Source of the DNA: Fonsecaea monophora | Lineage: Eukaryota > Ascomycota > Eurotiomycetes > Chaetothyriales > Herpotrichiellaceae | Direction: 5' to 3' | Assembly: GCF_001642475.1 (NCBI RefSeq) | Contig: NW_019174021.1 | Span: 62,001-126,000 of the forward strand | Length of the DNA stretch: 64,000 nt | Part shown: positions 54,948-64,000 of the stretch, piece by piece | Layout: every line of letters begins with the position of its first letter | How positions within the stretch are numbered: position 1 is the stretch's first letter | Notes under the pieces: model-generated | The model's input: the letters and a program-made list of their open reading frames with translations, nothing else | Told to the model about the DNA's origin: nothing | Database searches by the model: none | Position numbers and translations under genes: made by a program

Positions 54948-57900
54948 TCAGTTGCCGTATCTCCAACCACCTTCTAATCTCATTCGCTCTCGCTGTTCTC
55001 GATCTGCTCTGACCTCTTCTAGTGTTAGACCATCGCCGCTCAGTGCCCAGTTGGCGCTGCTTGTCCGGTCTCTGAGTCGTTTCAATCTGTCCTTATTGCC
55101 CTTGGAGAATATCTCTTCTATTTTCAATGGTGCAATGGGCCCAAAAACTGCATCGCCATCCATACCCTCCTGCCGGATGAGCTGTTCGGTGAGATGGCCC
55201 GGTGTCGCCCAGTCAGGAATTGGGAATGCATTGCCGTCGTCGTCCGAGTCTTCATCCTCCGAGTCAGTTGGAATCTCGGGGAGGTGAATGGCCTCCCCAT
55301 TGGGATACTGTGGTGATGACTTGACTGTTTGGATCGTCTTCTGTTGCATGATGGACACAGGAGTTTTTGTTTGCGCTGGTTGGTTAGGGGCATCTGCAAA
55401 GGGAATCTTTCCTCCCGTGGCATATTGTTGCATCTGGGGGGGCGCGGCTCGGCCGGGAGGCTGAGGGAATTGGCCTACGTACGTTGACGATTGGACTTGC
55501 GTATAGGTGCTATGATTGAAGATTGATGGCTTCTTCCCAAGTTGTGACTGCCGAATGGGTGCACCAGAAACAACAGGACGCGGAAGAGCTTCAACCACGG
55601 TTTCTTCTTCAGTCTTCCGCCTCTTTGTGTCGCCTTGAGATGTGAGACCGCCGTACTTTGAGTTTTGGGGACGTACTGTGCCCTGTTCTTCCTCCAATGG
55701 CCGCTTCGCAGGTTTCGCGGGATTGGTAGGCAGCGGATGGTTGAGCAATGAACGACCTGTAGTTTGACCGCCAAGACGTGAAGACGGCCTTATCTGAGAA
55801 GCTTCGTTCGCAGCACGCTCCAACCGTTGCTGTTCGGCCTTTCTTGCCGCATCTTGACGTTTGCGCTCGATGGCTTGCTGCTGAGCCTGTCGCTTCGCTT
55901 GTTCTGCTGCCACTCGTTCACGTTCACGCTTCTCTGCCTCTGCTCGTTGCCTCTGCTCTTGCCTTCGCGCCTCTTCCTGTTGAGCTGCTCGCTTACGCTC
56001 CAGTTCTCGCTTACGCTCCAGTTCTCGCTTCTGTTCAAGCTTTCTCTGTGCCTCTCGTTCGTCCTGCTCTTTTTTGCGTTCTGCTGCAAGCAATGCCCTG
56101 GGCTTCGGAGGCGCGTGGACCGATGATTTCATGTTCGTGATTGTTGATGACTGCAATGAAGCAGTGCTGGCCTTCTTATTCAACCCTGGGCGCTTAGGCT
56201 CTGCAGCCAGGGTTTCCTGAGCGTTCGGAGCTGCTTGAGACGTATTGGCCGGCATTCGTTGAGAGAGAGTTCCAACCCGGATGGATACTGGTGCAGGTTT
56301 AGCCTTGTTAATCGGATGGTCTTTTCCGAGTCTAATCGGCCTGGTTGGTCTTGCTGCCGATTCAATCGGTTCATGCTGCTCAACCGTGAGGTGTTTTGGG
56401 CTTGAAGGCTGGCGTTGGTCGGATTCCTTTTTCGCCATTTGTTCACGCGCGAGCGTTTGCTCTGCAATTTTCCTTCTCTCTTCTTCTCGGGCCCTCTCCA
56501 GTTGCTCATCCATTCGGTGCTTCAAGTGTGCTTCTTTTTCCTTTCGTCTCTCTTCTCTTTCTCTCTCGGTGGAACTGCGGGTCTTCCTCGCCTCTTTTGG
56601 AGGATTTGCAGGTAAAGGTTTATCTTCAATGAGCGCGTTCAAGTTAGGATACATTCCAGGCATTGCATTCGAAGCCACCTTGAGAGCATGTGGAGACAAA
56701 GTTTCCAACTTGGCTGCGGCTGAGACACTTGCGCTGCTGGTGAACAGACCTTTGGCGGTCTTCATTATGGATTGCAACTTCGACTTCGAAGCACTCAGAT
56801 CGAGATATCGCCTCGGCGAACCCTGCGGAGTTGTTATTCCTTGAGTTGGATTCGACACTGATATGGATTTCGCGGGGCTTGGCGGAGGTGCCATGGATGC
56901 CTTTGCAGGAGAAGCCAGGGTAGCAGTTGACGCAGATTTCGTGTGCCCAAAGCCTGGCATTGTCTTACCAGGACCGGGTGACGTGCGTGCAGGAGACCTC
57001 ATGCGTTCGTCGTGCGCGATCAATTCGGGAGCCCGAAGATCGAATTCCTCCTCAGAATCTGATTCCACAGCTGGGGCATTCCTCGAGGGAGATGACATAG
57101 CGCTTTCTGGACCAGTCAGGGGCTTGATCCAGTCGTCATCATCGTCATTAACGACCTGCATCGGTTTTTCATTCTGCAATTTCTGACGCTGTTCGTCCAG
57201 TTGCTTCACATCTGGCAGGACGACAGTAGAATGGATAGATTTGGACTGTCGTGGGGCAGCAACTCTTCCAAGCATGTCGATCTTTTCATGCAGTCTTTGC
57301 GTGGAGAATTTAGAGTGGTCTTTGGTGACTCGGTTTTCGCTCTCGGAGTCATCATGGCCCAAGATCTGCACATTCGAGTCAGTTTCGTCGTCTGTGTCGT
57401 CCATTTCAACGTCTTTGTCGTCATCACGTGATGGGTGTTGTGGGTTCTGACTCGAAGGAACAGCTGGTCGTATTCCATATGCACTTGATGGTGGTCGATG
57501 AGCCTGGTCGACATGACTTGTCCGGGAGATTCTTGTGCCAATACTTGATTTCAGTGGCTCTCGTGCCGGAAGTGAGGCAAATGTTAAACTGCTCTTCCTC
57601 ACCAAAGGTCTTTCAGGAGTCGACTCATCGGAAGGGGAGCCAATGTCATCCAGGTCGGGATGTATTTCTGCTTGCGACTCATTTTTGCCAACGGTGCTTT
57701 CGACCGGATGAGCATCCAGAGACACACTCTCAGATGCAATTTCCTTCGTAGCACCCTCTAGTCCTGTCATCTTCATTGTCTGGTCTTCTTTTGCCGAATG
57801 AAACGATCCTTCCGTAGTACGATGCCCTTCATCCACGGCATCCTCGACGGTATGCTCTGAAGGCGGTACAGTGTTGTCAGAGATTTCTTCATGTGCAGCT

Positions 57901-58481
57901 CCTAGTACATTCCTCGAATAAGGATCTATACCAATGTCCACATCATCCTGGCTTGCGGTGTGGTACCCGGAGTCGGTCTGTGATTTGATGGGTCGTTGTT
58001 CCGTGTGGTCAGGATCGGTCGATATTTCAAAGCGTAGTCTGGGCTGATCAGGCCTTTTCTGAGGACTTTGCCTTGGTAAGGGCTTTGATGAGAAGACGTC
58101 GCTCAAAGGCTAGGGACAGGCATTAGTCTGTCGTCGCATGTGGTAGTGGGGGTTTAATTGCATCAGCTTACTATTCGAGCGTCTTGAGCGTTTCGTTTTC
58201 TTGCAGTACGAGGAGTTTTCCCTCGAAGCTTTCCAGGTGTCTTAAAGATGTTGGCAACATCACTATTTCTGGTCAGAAACCTCGCAGACATAGCAGTTCA
58301 TGAGTTGGACATACAGATGGCTCTTGTTGAATATCTCCGCCATGTGCTCGTTGAGCCATTCGAGCTGGTGCTGTGCTGGAAATATAACTTCTTCCTTCTC
58401 ATTTTGTAGGAGATTTAGAGCATTCTCTTTCTCTGCAGCGATCCAGGACACTGAACCCACTGCTGCACCTTTGTTGGCCAT
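54948..58481 (-). CDS. INCENP/Sli15-like chromosomal passenger protein
   Basis: Three exons (58315-58481, 58172-58262, 54948-58109; introns 52 and 62 nt) encode 1,139 aa. The N-terminal centromere/CPC-core part reads GSVSWIAAEKENAL and EWLNEHMAEIFNKSHL, then KTPGKLRGKTPRTARKRNAQ. A long, disordered, Ser/Pro-rich middle leads to a highly charged Arg/Glu/Gln helix (about 770-880), a predicted single alpha-helix or coiled coil, with repeated ERKRELERKREL. The C-terminal IN-box, FPIPDWATPGHLTEQLIRQ to PLKIEEIFSKG, binds and activates Aurora kinase. With Survivin/Borealin-type partners it places Aurora at centromeres and the spindle. Multiple SP/TP sites in the middle suggest Cdk control. The first two exons were found by frame joining and are needed for the N-terminal domain. 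Confidence 0.93.
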
Positions 58482-59252
58482 TGTGCTCGGGGATGTTGAC
58501 GCGCAAATGAAAACGATAAATGGCTTGATGGGCTAGCTTTAAGGCTCTTGTAAAAGTATCTCCCTGGTTGTGAAGAAGTGCATTGTTGTTGTGGCAAGAT
58601 AGTAGACTATCAGGAGCCAGTTATGAGGGTGAGAAGTCGAGTTCAATGAAGCTGCATGTGGGAATCATTCCGTATGTTTTGGTTAGAGCTGCATTGGTCT
58701 TAGCGCGGAGCACGTGGTCACGTGCGTTGTATGGCACTGTCGTGGCATAACCCTGGAACAAGCTTATTAGTGTGCTTCACTACAGCCCCGAAAGAACACT
58801 CCTCCTCCGCCCTGATCCTTGCGACTGTACCTAATCAGCTATACTCTCTAGGCTAAACTGTGTTTCGATTAATTACAATCGAGAACGCTAATAGTGGGAC
58901 ACGGCTATGCAGCGGTGTTTGCACATGATGATGCCGAGAGTACGGCGAAACCCCTGACAGCATGCCCCCGTTTCCGAGATACTCCGTCTTTACCGTCTCG
59001 AAAACTAAGATGGTATTTTCGAGACACTGGCGGGAGGCTAGCGATTGGCTCGATGCGTTACACTCGAAGCAAGGCGTTCCACACCCTCAGAGCTTAGTTG
59101 GAGACGGGCAGCGATCTCGGAGTTGTCTCCAACCGGGACCGTCTTCATATTAAAATACATCGCTCATTCCTCTCCAACTAGCGTTGATCGACTCTACAGA
59201 TTCCACCTTCGTCCCCTGGAATTGAAGCTCCCTCCGCTTCTTGATCGCCACA
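58482..59252. promoter_or_regulatory. Divergent promoter region, INCENP / acyl-CoA dehydrogenase
   Basis: About 770 bp between divergent ATGs. It carries the paired E-box dyad at 58710-58725. Confidence 0.45.
58710..58725. promoter_or_regulatory. Dyad of two CACGTG E-boxes
   Basis: GCACGTG and CACGTGC are separated by GT, forming a 16-bp near-palindrome. Two overlapping-scale E-boxes in this arrangement would suit bHLH factors. It is 229 bp from the INCENP ATG and about 530 bp from the acyl-CoA dehydrogenase ATG. Confidence 0.4.
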
Positions 59253-60714
59253 ATGCCTGCAGGGCAGTGTCTTAATCGGCTGTCGCGACAGCTTACATCG
59301 AAGTCACGGTCGGCTGTCTCCTCACAACCTCGGTTGTGGCAACAAGCACTTGCCCACCATGGAAGAAGGCTTTTCTCTGCAACTAGGAAAAGCAGTATCA
59401 TGGAGACAAGCTGTTTCACCGAGGAACAATTGACCGTGCGTGAGGCTATTCAGAAGATCTGTGCTCGATTCCCGAACGACTACTGGCAACAACATGACCA
59501 AACTGAGACCGATCCTAAGGAATTGCATGCCGCACTGGCGGCTGATGGTTGGCTTGGTATTGCACTTCCGGAAGAATTTGGCGGCGCAGGACTGGGCATT
59601 TCCGAAGCGACCATGATGCTGCAGACAATATCTCAATCCGGTGCAGGCATGGCAGGTGCTCAATCCATTCATGCCAATGTCTATGCGGTTAGCTGGTTCT
59701 CCTGGTCCCTATAATTGTCGGAAATTGGTCACTGACTGGTCCAACAGACGCAACCACTGGCCAAGTTTGGAAATAAAGATCAACTACAATCTACAATCCC
59801 GAACATCATCAGCGGCAAATGGAGAGTGTGCTTCGGTGTGACTGAGCCAAACACTGGGCTGGACACGTTGAGGTTAAAGACAACCGCCACCCGGAAGGGG
59901 GACAAATACATCATCACTGGTAAGTAGTCACCAAGATCTTTCCATAGCGGAAGGGATGTTTATAGTTGCCACAGGACAAAAGATCTGGATCACGTGCGCG
60001 CAGGTCGCTTCTAAGATGATCCTCCTGGCCCGGACAACCCCCTTGGAAGAGGTGAAGAGGCCGAGCGAGGGGCTGTCCATGTTCTGTATTGATATTGATA
60101 GATCCAACCCTGCACTGGAACTCAAAAAAATAAAGAAGATGGGCGGACGAGCTGTTGACGCCAATGAGGTCTTTTTCGATCACTATGAGGTGCCAGAGAA
60201 CACTCTCATTGGAGAAGAGGGTCAAGGATTCAAGATCATCCTGCATGGAATGAATGCAGAAAGGTGTCTCCTCGCGGGAGAAGCGCTTGGACTTGGTTAT
60301 GCAGCGGTCGAGAAGGCTGCACAGTATGCCAGAGAGAGAGTTGTCTTTGGCAGACCCATTGGGAAGAACCAGGCTATTGCACATCCTCTGGCTGACGCCT
60401 ACATGAACCTAGAAGCGGCCAAATTAGCAGCGTATCATGCTGCTCGGTTATATGATCGGAGCAGAACGGATGCCACCATCAGCCCCCATGCGGTGGGAGT
60501 CGCATGCAACAGCGCAAAATATTTGGCGGCCGAGGCAGCATTCAAGGCTTGTGAGAGAGCGGTCATGAGCCACGGTGGTATGGGCTATGCCATGGAATAC
60601 GACGTGGAGAGATACATGAGGGAAATCTTTGTTCCTAGGATCGCTCCGATCAGTCGAGAGATGATTCTGAACTTTGTGAGTGAAAAGGTCCTGGAGCTAC
60701 CTAGGAGTTATTGA
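59253..60714 (+). CDS. Mitochondrial acyl-CoA dehydrogenase
   Basis: Three exons (59253-59687, 59748-59919, 59975-60714; introns 60 and 55 nt) encode 448 aa. The first 45 residues are Arg/Ser-rich without acids and include RRLFSATRKS, a good mitochondrial presequence. The FAD-dependent dehydrogenase fold follows: GWLGIALPEEFGGAG, the FAD-binding VTEPNTGLDTLRLKTTA and GQKIWITCA, then KMGGRAVDANEVFFD, ARERVVFGRPIGKNQAIAHP and MSHGGMGYAMEYDVERYMRE. The usual C-terminal YEGTSEI block with the SCAD/MCAD-type base is replaced by IAPISREMI. A Glu is present at position 298 in MNAERCLLAG, where isovaleryl- and long-chain-type enzymes carry their base. A branched- or odd-chain substrate is therefore possible. 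Confidence 0.9.
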
Positions 60715-60920
60715 AAAAACCTATATTCATATGTACAAAGTTGTGTCGGTTCAGGTCACTGATAGGTAATAAATGGACTTCCGGTGTGCGAGATTGGGAG
60801 AGGTGAATTTAATTCGAGATCAGGTTGTTGTTTTCCCCGCACCAATATTTTCTGTTCAGGCACCCAGGTCTCGCCTGTTAGATTCCTAAGTGATTGCGAC
60901 CATTCATCCTATGCCCGAAC

Positions 60921-62231
60921 ATGTCGCGGATAGAAGAGCTTCCAGATGACTTTGATGAGCATGTCAGTCTCAATGATGCGCCCAAGAACCTGCCCTCAAT
61001 CGAAGAGCTGTACGATCAGCACATCTCGGCGTCTGGTCCCTCACAAAACCAGATGTCTTCCAAGAGCTTCGAAGAAATCGTGCAGGACATGAGCAAAACC
61101 CCGCTCTTTATGAACAGTCTTGACGAAGCGACTAACGACGGTACGCTCAAACCTACGGCTGCTCAGGCATTTGGCTGAGCAATGGTGTGCAGATGGAGAG
61201 AATATAATGCTCGAGGCCATTAAAGCCCTGCAAAACGAGGGAACAAAAGCGGAAGTGGCACAAGGATTTAAAGAGCGTGGGAACGAAATGGTCGCGGAGA
61301 AGAAGTGGAAAGATGCCAGAGAGTTCTACACCAAAGGGCTTGCAGTCCTAACAACCAAGGACGAAGACAAGTGGGACAAGCCTGAAGACGAGACCGCAGA
61401 AGAGAAGCTTCGAGTCCTGCTTCACGAACAACTACTCGTCAATCGAGCCCGGTGTAATCTGGAATTGAGTAGGGATGCTCTAACATTTACAGTTGAAGGT
61501 ATGCTAACTGATCAGGAAACTACCGTTCAACCATCCAAGACAGTGCTGCTGCACTACGTATTAACCCTGCAAACATCAAAGCGCATTATAGGTCGGCCTC
61601 CGCCCTGCTCGCCCTGGACAAAGTTCTCGAAGCACTGGATGTGGCATCTCGTGGATTCAAACTCGATCCAACCAATACAGCTTTGAAGAAACTGTTGGAC
61701 CAGATCAGAAGCCGGATGGCAGTCAAAGAGGCAGAAGACCGCCGGCGCTTAGCAGAGCTGAGAAGGAAACAACAGGAGAAGGCAGCGTTAGATGCGGCGT
61801 TGAAGGCGCGAAAGATCGTTGTCCGTGGATCTAAACACCCTCCGAACTTGGAAGACGCGACCATTCGGTTGTCGCCAGATCCGCTATCGCCCAAAAGTCT
61901 GCTAGAATTCCCAGTGATGTTGCTCTATCCGATGCATAACCAGACCGATCTAATCAAGGCCTGGGCCGAGAAAGATGCCATAACACATCACCTGAGCTAC
62001 ATACTACCCTTGCCGTGGGATAGCAAGAACGAATACAAACTGTCGACAGTAGACTGCTACATGGATACCATCAGCGGTGGGCTCATGAAGGTCGGTAAGA
62101 AGCTGAATTTGCTGGAGGCACTCTCCAATGGGAAGACTGAGGTGGTGGACGGGCTGGTTAGGATTTATGTGGTGCCAGTGTCACTTGCACCTCAATGGAT
62201 AGAAGAGATGAAGAAGAAAAGGGGCAAATAG
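60921..62231 (+). CDS. CNS1: Hsp90 co-chaperone Cns1/TTC4-like
   Basis: Three exons (60921-61140, 61193-61468, 61516-62231; introns 52 and 47 nt, both phase 1) encode 403 aa. The N-terminal acidic helix precedes EIVQDMSKTPLFM, a conserved Cns1/TTC4 element. The TPR domain starts at KERGNEMVAEKKWKDAREFYTKGL, continues with NRARCNLEL, RNYRSTIQDSAAALRINPANIKAHYRSASALLALDKVLEAL (landmarks only), and ends in a long charged helix. The C-terminal 'wheel' domain spans about 230-403 (FPVMLLYPMHNQTDLIKAW to VRIYVVPV). TPR carboxylate clamps bind the Hsp90/Hsp70 EEVD tail; yeast Cns1 is essential and also supports eEF2 folding. An out-of-frame ATG at 60911 overlaps the leader and could act as a tiny uORF. 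Confidence 0.93.
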
Positions 62232-62791
62232 AGACAAGTACAACATGGACCTGGCTGTAGGATCTGTTCACCTGTGCTGCTCTCAGCACTTTAACACGTA
62301 GCCGTACCCTCCGAGGTGGTTTGCCAAGGGAACGGGGTGCAAGGTAAAGGCAAAGGCAAAGGCAAAGAAAGGCTGTGGCTTAGGAAGCCTTCTTTCTCAC
62401 CTTTAGTCCCAGTCATTCTCGCTCGTCCACCCAACATCACTGATCATCTAGTAGGTACAAGCACCTATCTGACCAACCCTGTATCAGCCTCCTCCCGTCC
62501 CAAAATCCCGGCTCCCAGCACCACAGTGCCTGACCCCTGTCAAAGACCCTCTTTGCCACGGACCGAATGACGCCTGGCGCACGCTTTTAGCCTGTTTCGG
62601 CGAGAGGATTTTTGGCGTCAGTTGGCGGCGACCAGCCGCTACCCGCTGCAGCGCCACCCTGCCTTAGTCAAAACACACACACCGCATCAACCCACGTTTG
62701 CTTCAAGGCTACGCTACGCTTCGCATCTTCACAAATTCATTAGTTAGCTCATGGGCCCAATCAAACGACTGCTAGCACTTCCAGAAAAGCC
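62232..62791. other. Intergenic, CNS1 to SNF11-like gene
   Basis: 560 bp. It contains a short imperfect GGCAAA microsatellite (about 62343-62370) and a C-rich, TATA-less leader before the next ATG. Confidence 0.5.
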
Positions 62792-63950
62792 ATGAACAAC
62801 CCCGCCTTACCCTTATATGATTCCCAAAATCCAGGGCCGTACGCTTTTATCAATCCCCAGCCCAATGTCGGCTACGCCATCCCTCCCGGAACTCCCTTTG
62901 ATCATGCCCAGACTCCATTTCAGCCGGGCATGATCCCAAATCAGATCCAGAGGCCCTTATCCCACCCTCATCAGGCCCAGCAACCTGTTCCTCACCATCT
63001 CTACCAACAACATCTCGGTCAGATTGGTACGGCGTCGCGTCCGGAGAGTCGATCCAGCTATAGCCCGCAGGCCAAAGGTAAGTCAGAATCTTCTCCCTGA
63101 CCGTGGACTTGGACAGAGTACTCACTACCAGGCAGGGCATCCCTCCAATGGGCAAACTCCTGTCCCCGTCCCAGTGAATCAAGGAGCCAACCTAACGTCC
63201 AGTCCTACCCAGTTACAGACTGTAACAACTTCAGCTCATCCCTTACCGCCTGCCTCTGCGCCCACTTCACTGGATATGAACATGGCAGCAAACATGGCTC
63301 TGGCAGGCCAATCGAGTTCCACGTTGGCTCAACAAGCCCAAATTCACAATGCGACACAAGTCGCTCGCGCTGCTCCGCCCCAGCAGCATTCACAACAACA
63401 GCACCACACAAGCGCTGGTGCGGCCATCTCAGCACAGTCTGCTGCGAGGGAGCGAGCACGAGTCTCGGTGTTGCTGGAGATCAATACCCATTTGCTGCAG
63501 GAAGTTGTGTCATTACAGGCACAGGGAAAGGCGGGAATCACATCTAACCAGGGACAACAATCACCTACCTCGCCCACTTCGGCAGCAGATGCGGCCAACA
63601 CCATCACCAATAGCCCAGGAGAGCCACCCAAATCGGCAGGAGGCACACCTCAGTCAAAGCCACCATCACAAGAATATGCAGAATGCATGCGGCGGCTGCA
63701 GGCCAATCTATCCTACTTGGCCGCGATTGCGGATGCCAAAAAGAAGGCCAATGGAGCCCTGCCTTCGGGACCAGCAATTATGATCCCCCCACCTCATTTG
63801 CCGCAGGTAAACGAGCTGTATAAAAGGCTGAACGCGCTGTTCCCAGAGGCAAGCCACTCGGCTATCAACAAAGCAATGGCGCAAGCCACCGCGCAAAACC
63901 CGAACACTGGTCCCAAATCCCAAATACCGTTCACTTCTGCGCAAGGCTGA
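62792..63950 (+). CDS. SS18/Snf11-like SWI/SNF complex subunit
   Basis: Two exons, 62792-63077 and 63136-63950, encode 366 aa. The acceptor is the second AG of CCAGGCAG; the first would break frame. Most of the protein is Gln/Pro/Ser-rich low-complexity sequence. The ordered part is an SSXT-like helical unit: RVSVLLEINTHLLQEVVSLQ (about 150-170), then after a Ser/Pro insert EYAECMRRLQANLSYLAAIADAKKK (about 230-255). This matches the human SS18 pattern INKMLDENxHLIQ / YQQMLHxNLVYLATIAD and yeast Snf11, which contact the SWI/SNF ATPase. A linker of about 60 residues interrupts the two halves, longer than in SS18. The C-terminal PPPHLPQVNELYKRLNALFPEA is an extra conserved-looking helix. Identification rests on pattern and is an inference. 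Confidence 0.7.
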
Positions 63951-64000
63951 GTGTGCGCGGTTTGGCGCTGAGAGACTGTTAGAACCGTCAAACTTCCAAT

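Noticed and set aside
55780..56140. Long plus-strand Leu/Ser/Phe-rich ORFs opposite the INCENP gene
   Set aside because: They are the complement of the Arg/Glu/Gln-rich repeat helix of INCENP; composition shadow.

Overview
The window is nuclear DNA of a filamentous ascomycete (Pezizomycotina). Genes are intron-poor. Introns are short (mostly 45-65 nt) with GT-AG ends and lie near 5' ends. The gene set is fungal: Zn2Cys6 regulators, a SUN-family wall protein, a carnitine carrier and a listerin-type E3. The mix would fit Eurotiomycetes or black-yeast relatives (Chaetothyriales), but that placement is an inference from gene style only. No tRNA, rRNA or CRISPR array was recognised.

Layout. 0-13.9 kb: a peroxisomal (SKL-ended) enoyl-CoA hydratase; a decayed class I fructose-bisphosphate aldolase with three frameshifts; a cupin; a full-length ABCC transporter; a vacuolar AVT-type amino-acid transporter; and a small secreted NTF2-like protein. 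14.4-25.6 kb: an accessory block with a CapA-like protein, an ornithine cyclodeaminase/mu-crystallin reductase, two phytanoyl-CoA dioxygenase-like Fe(II)/2-oxoglutarate enzymes, a sugar-porter MFS transporter and two related Zn2Cys6 regulators. The second regulator looks disrupted. 25.6-35.2 kb: conserved housekeeping genes, RAD3/XPD helicase and LTN1 listerin (divergent), then the PP2A leucine carboxyl methyltransferase. 36.5-42.5 kb: two secreted or wall genes, a SUN-family protein and a 1,095-aa Ser/Thr-rich protein with WGDW repeats. 42.5-45.3 kb: a gene-poor stretch carrying a 294-bp MITE-like element with TA flanks. 45.3-64 kb: IST1, AP-2 sigma, a tiny CaaX-ended ORF, the mitochondrial carnitine carrier, a fungal multi-membrane protein, UBC7, INCENP/Sli15, an acyl-CoA dehydrogenase, the Cns1/TTC4 co-chaperone and an SS18/Snf11-like SWI/SNF subunit.

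How the genes work together. Most housekeeping genes are unrelated neighbours. Three lipid-oxidation functions (peroxisomal hydratase, carnitine carrier, mitochondrial acyl-CoA dehydrogenase) are present but scattered. The 14.4-25.6 kb block is the only stretch that looks like a functional cluster: enzymes, transporter and regulators lie together, and two pairs are divergent with shared promoters. Its substrate cannot be read from sequence. Exon-intron models were built by hand from splice consensus, frame continuity and remembered family conservation; no alignment or search was run.
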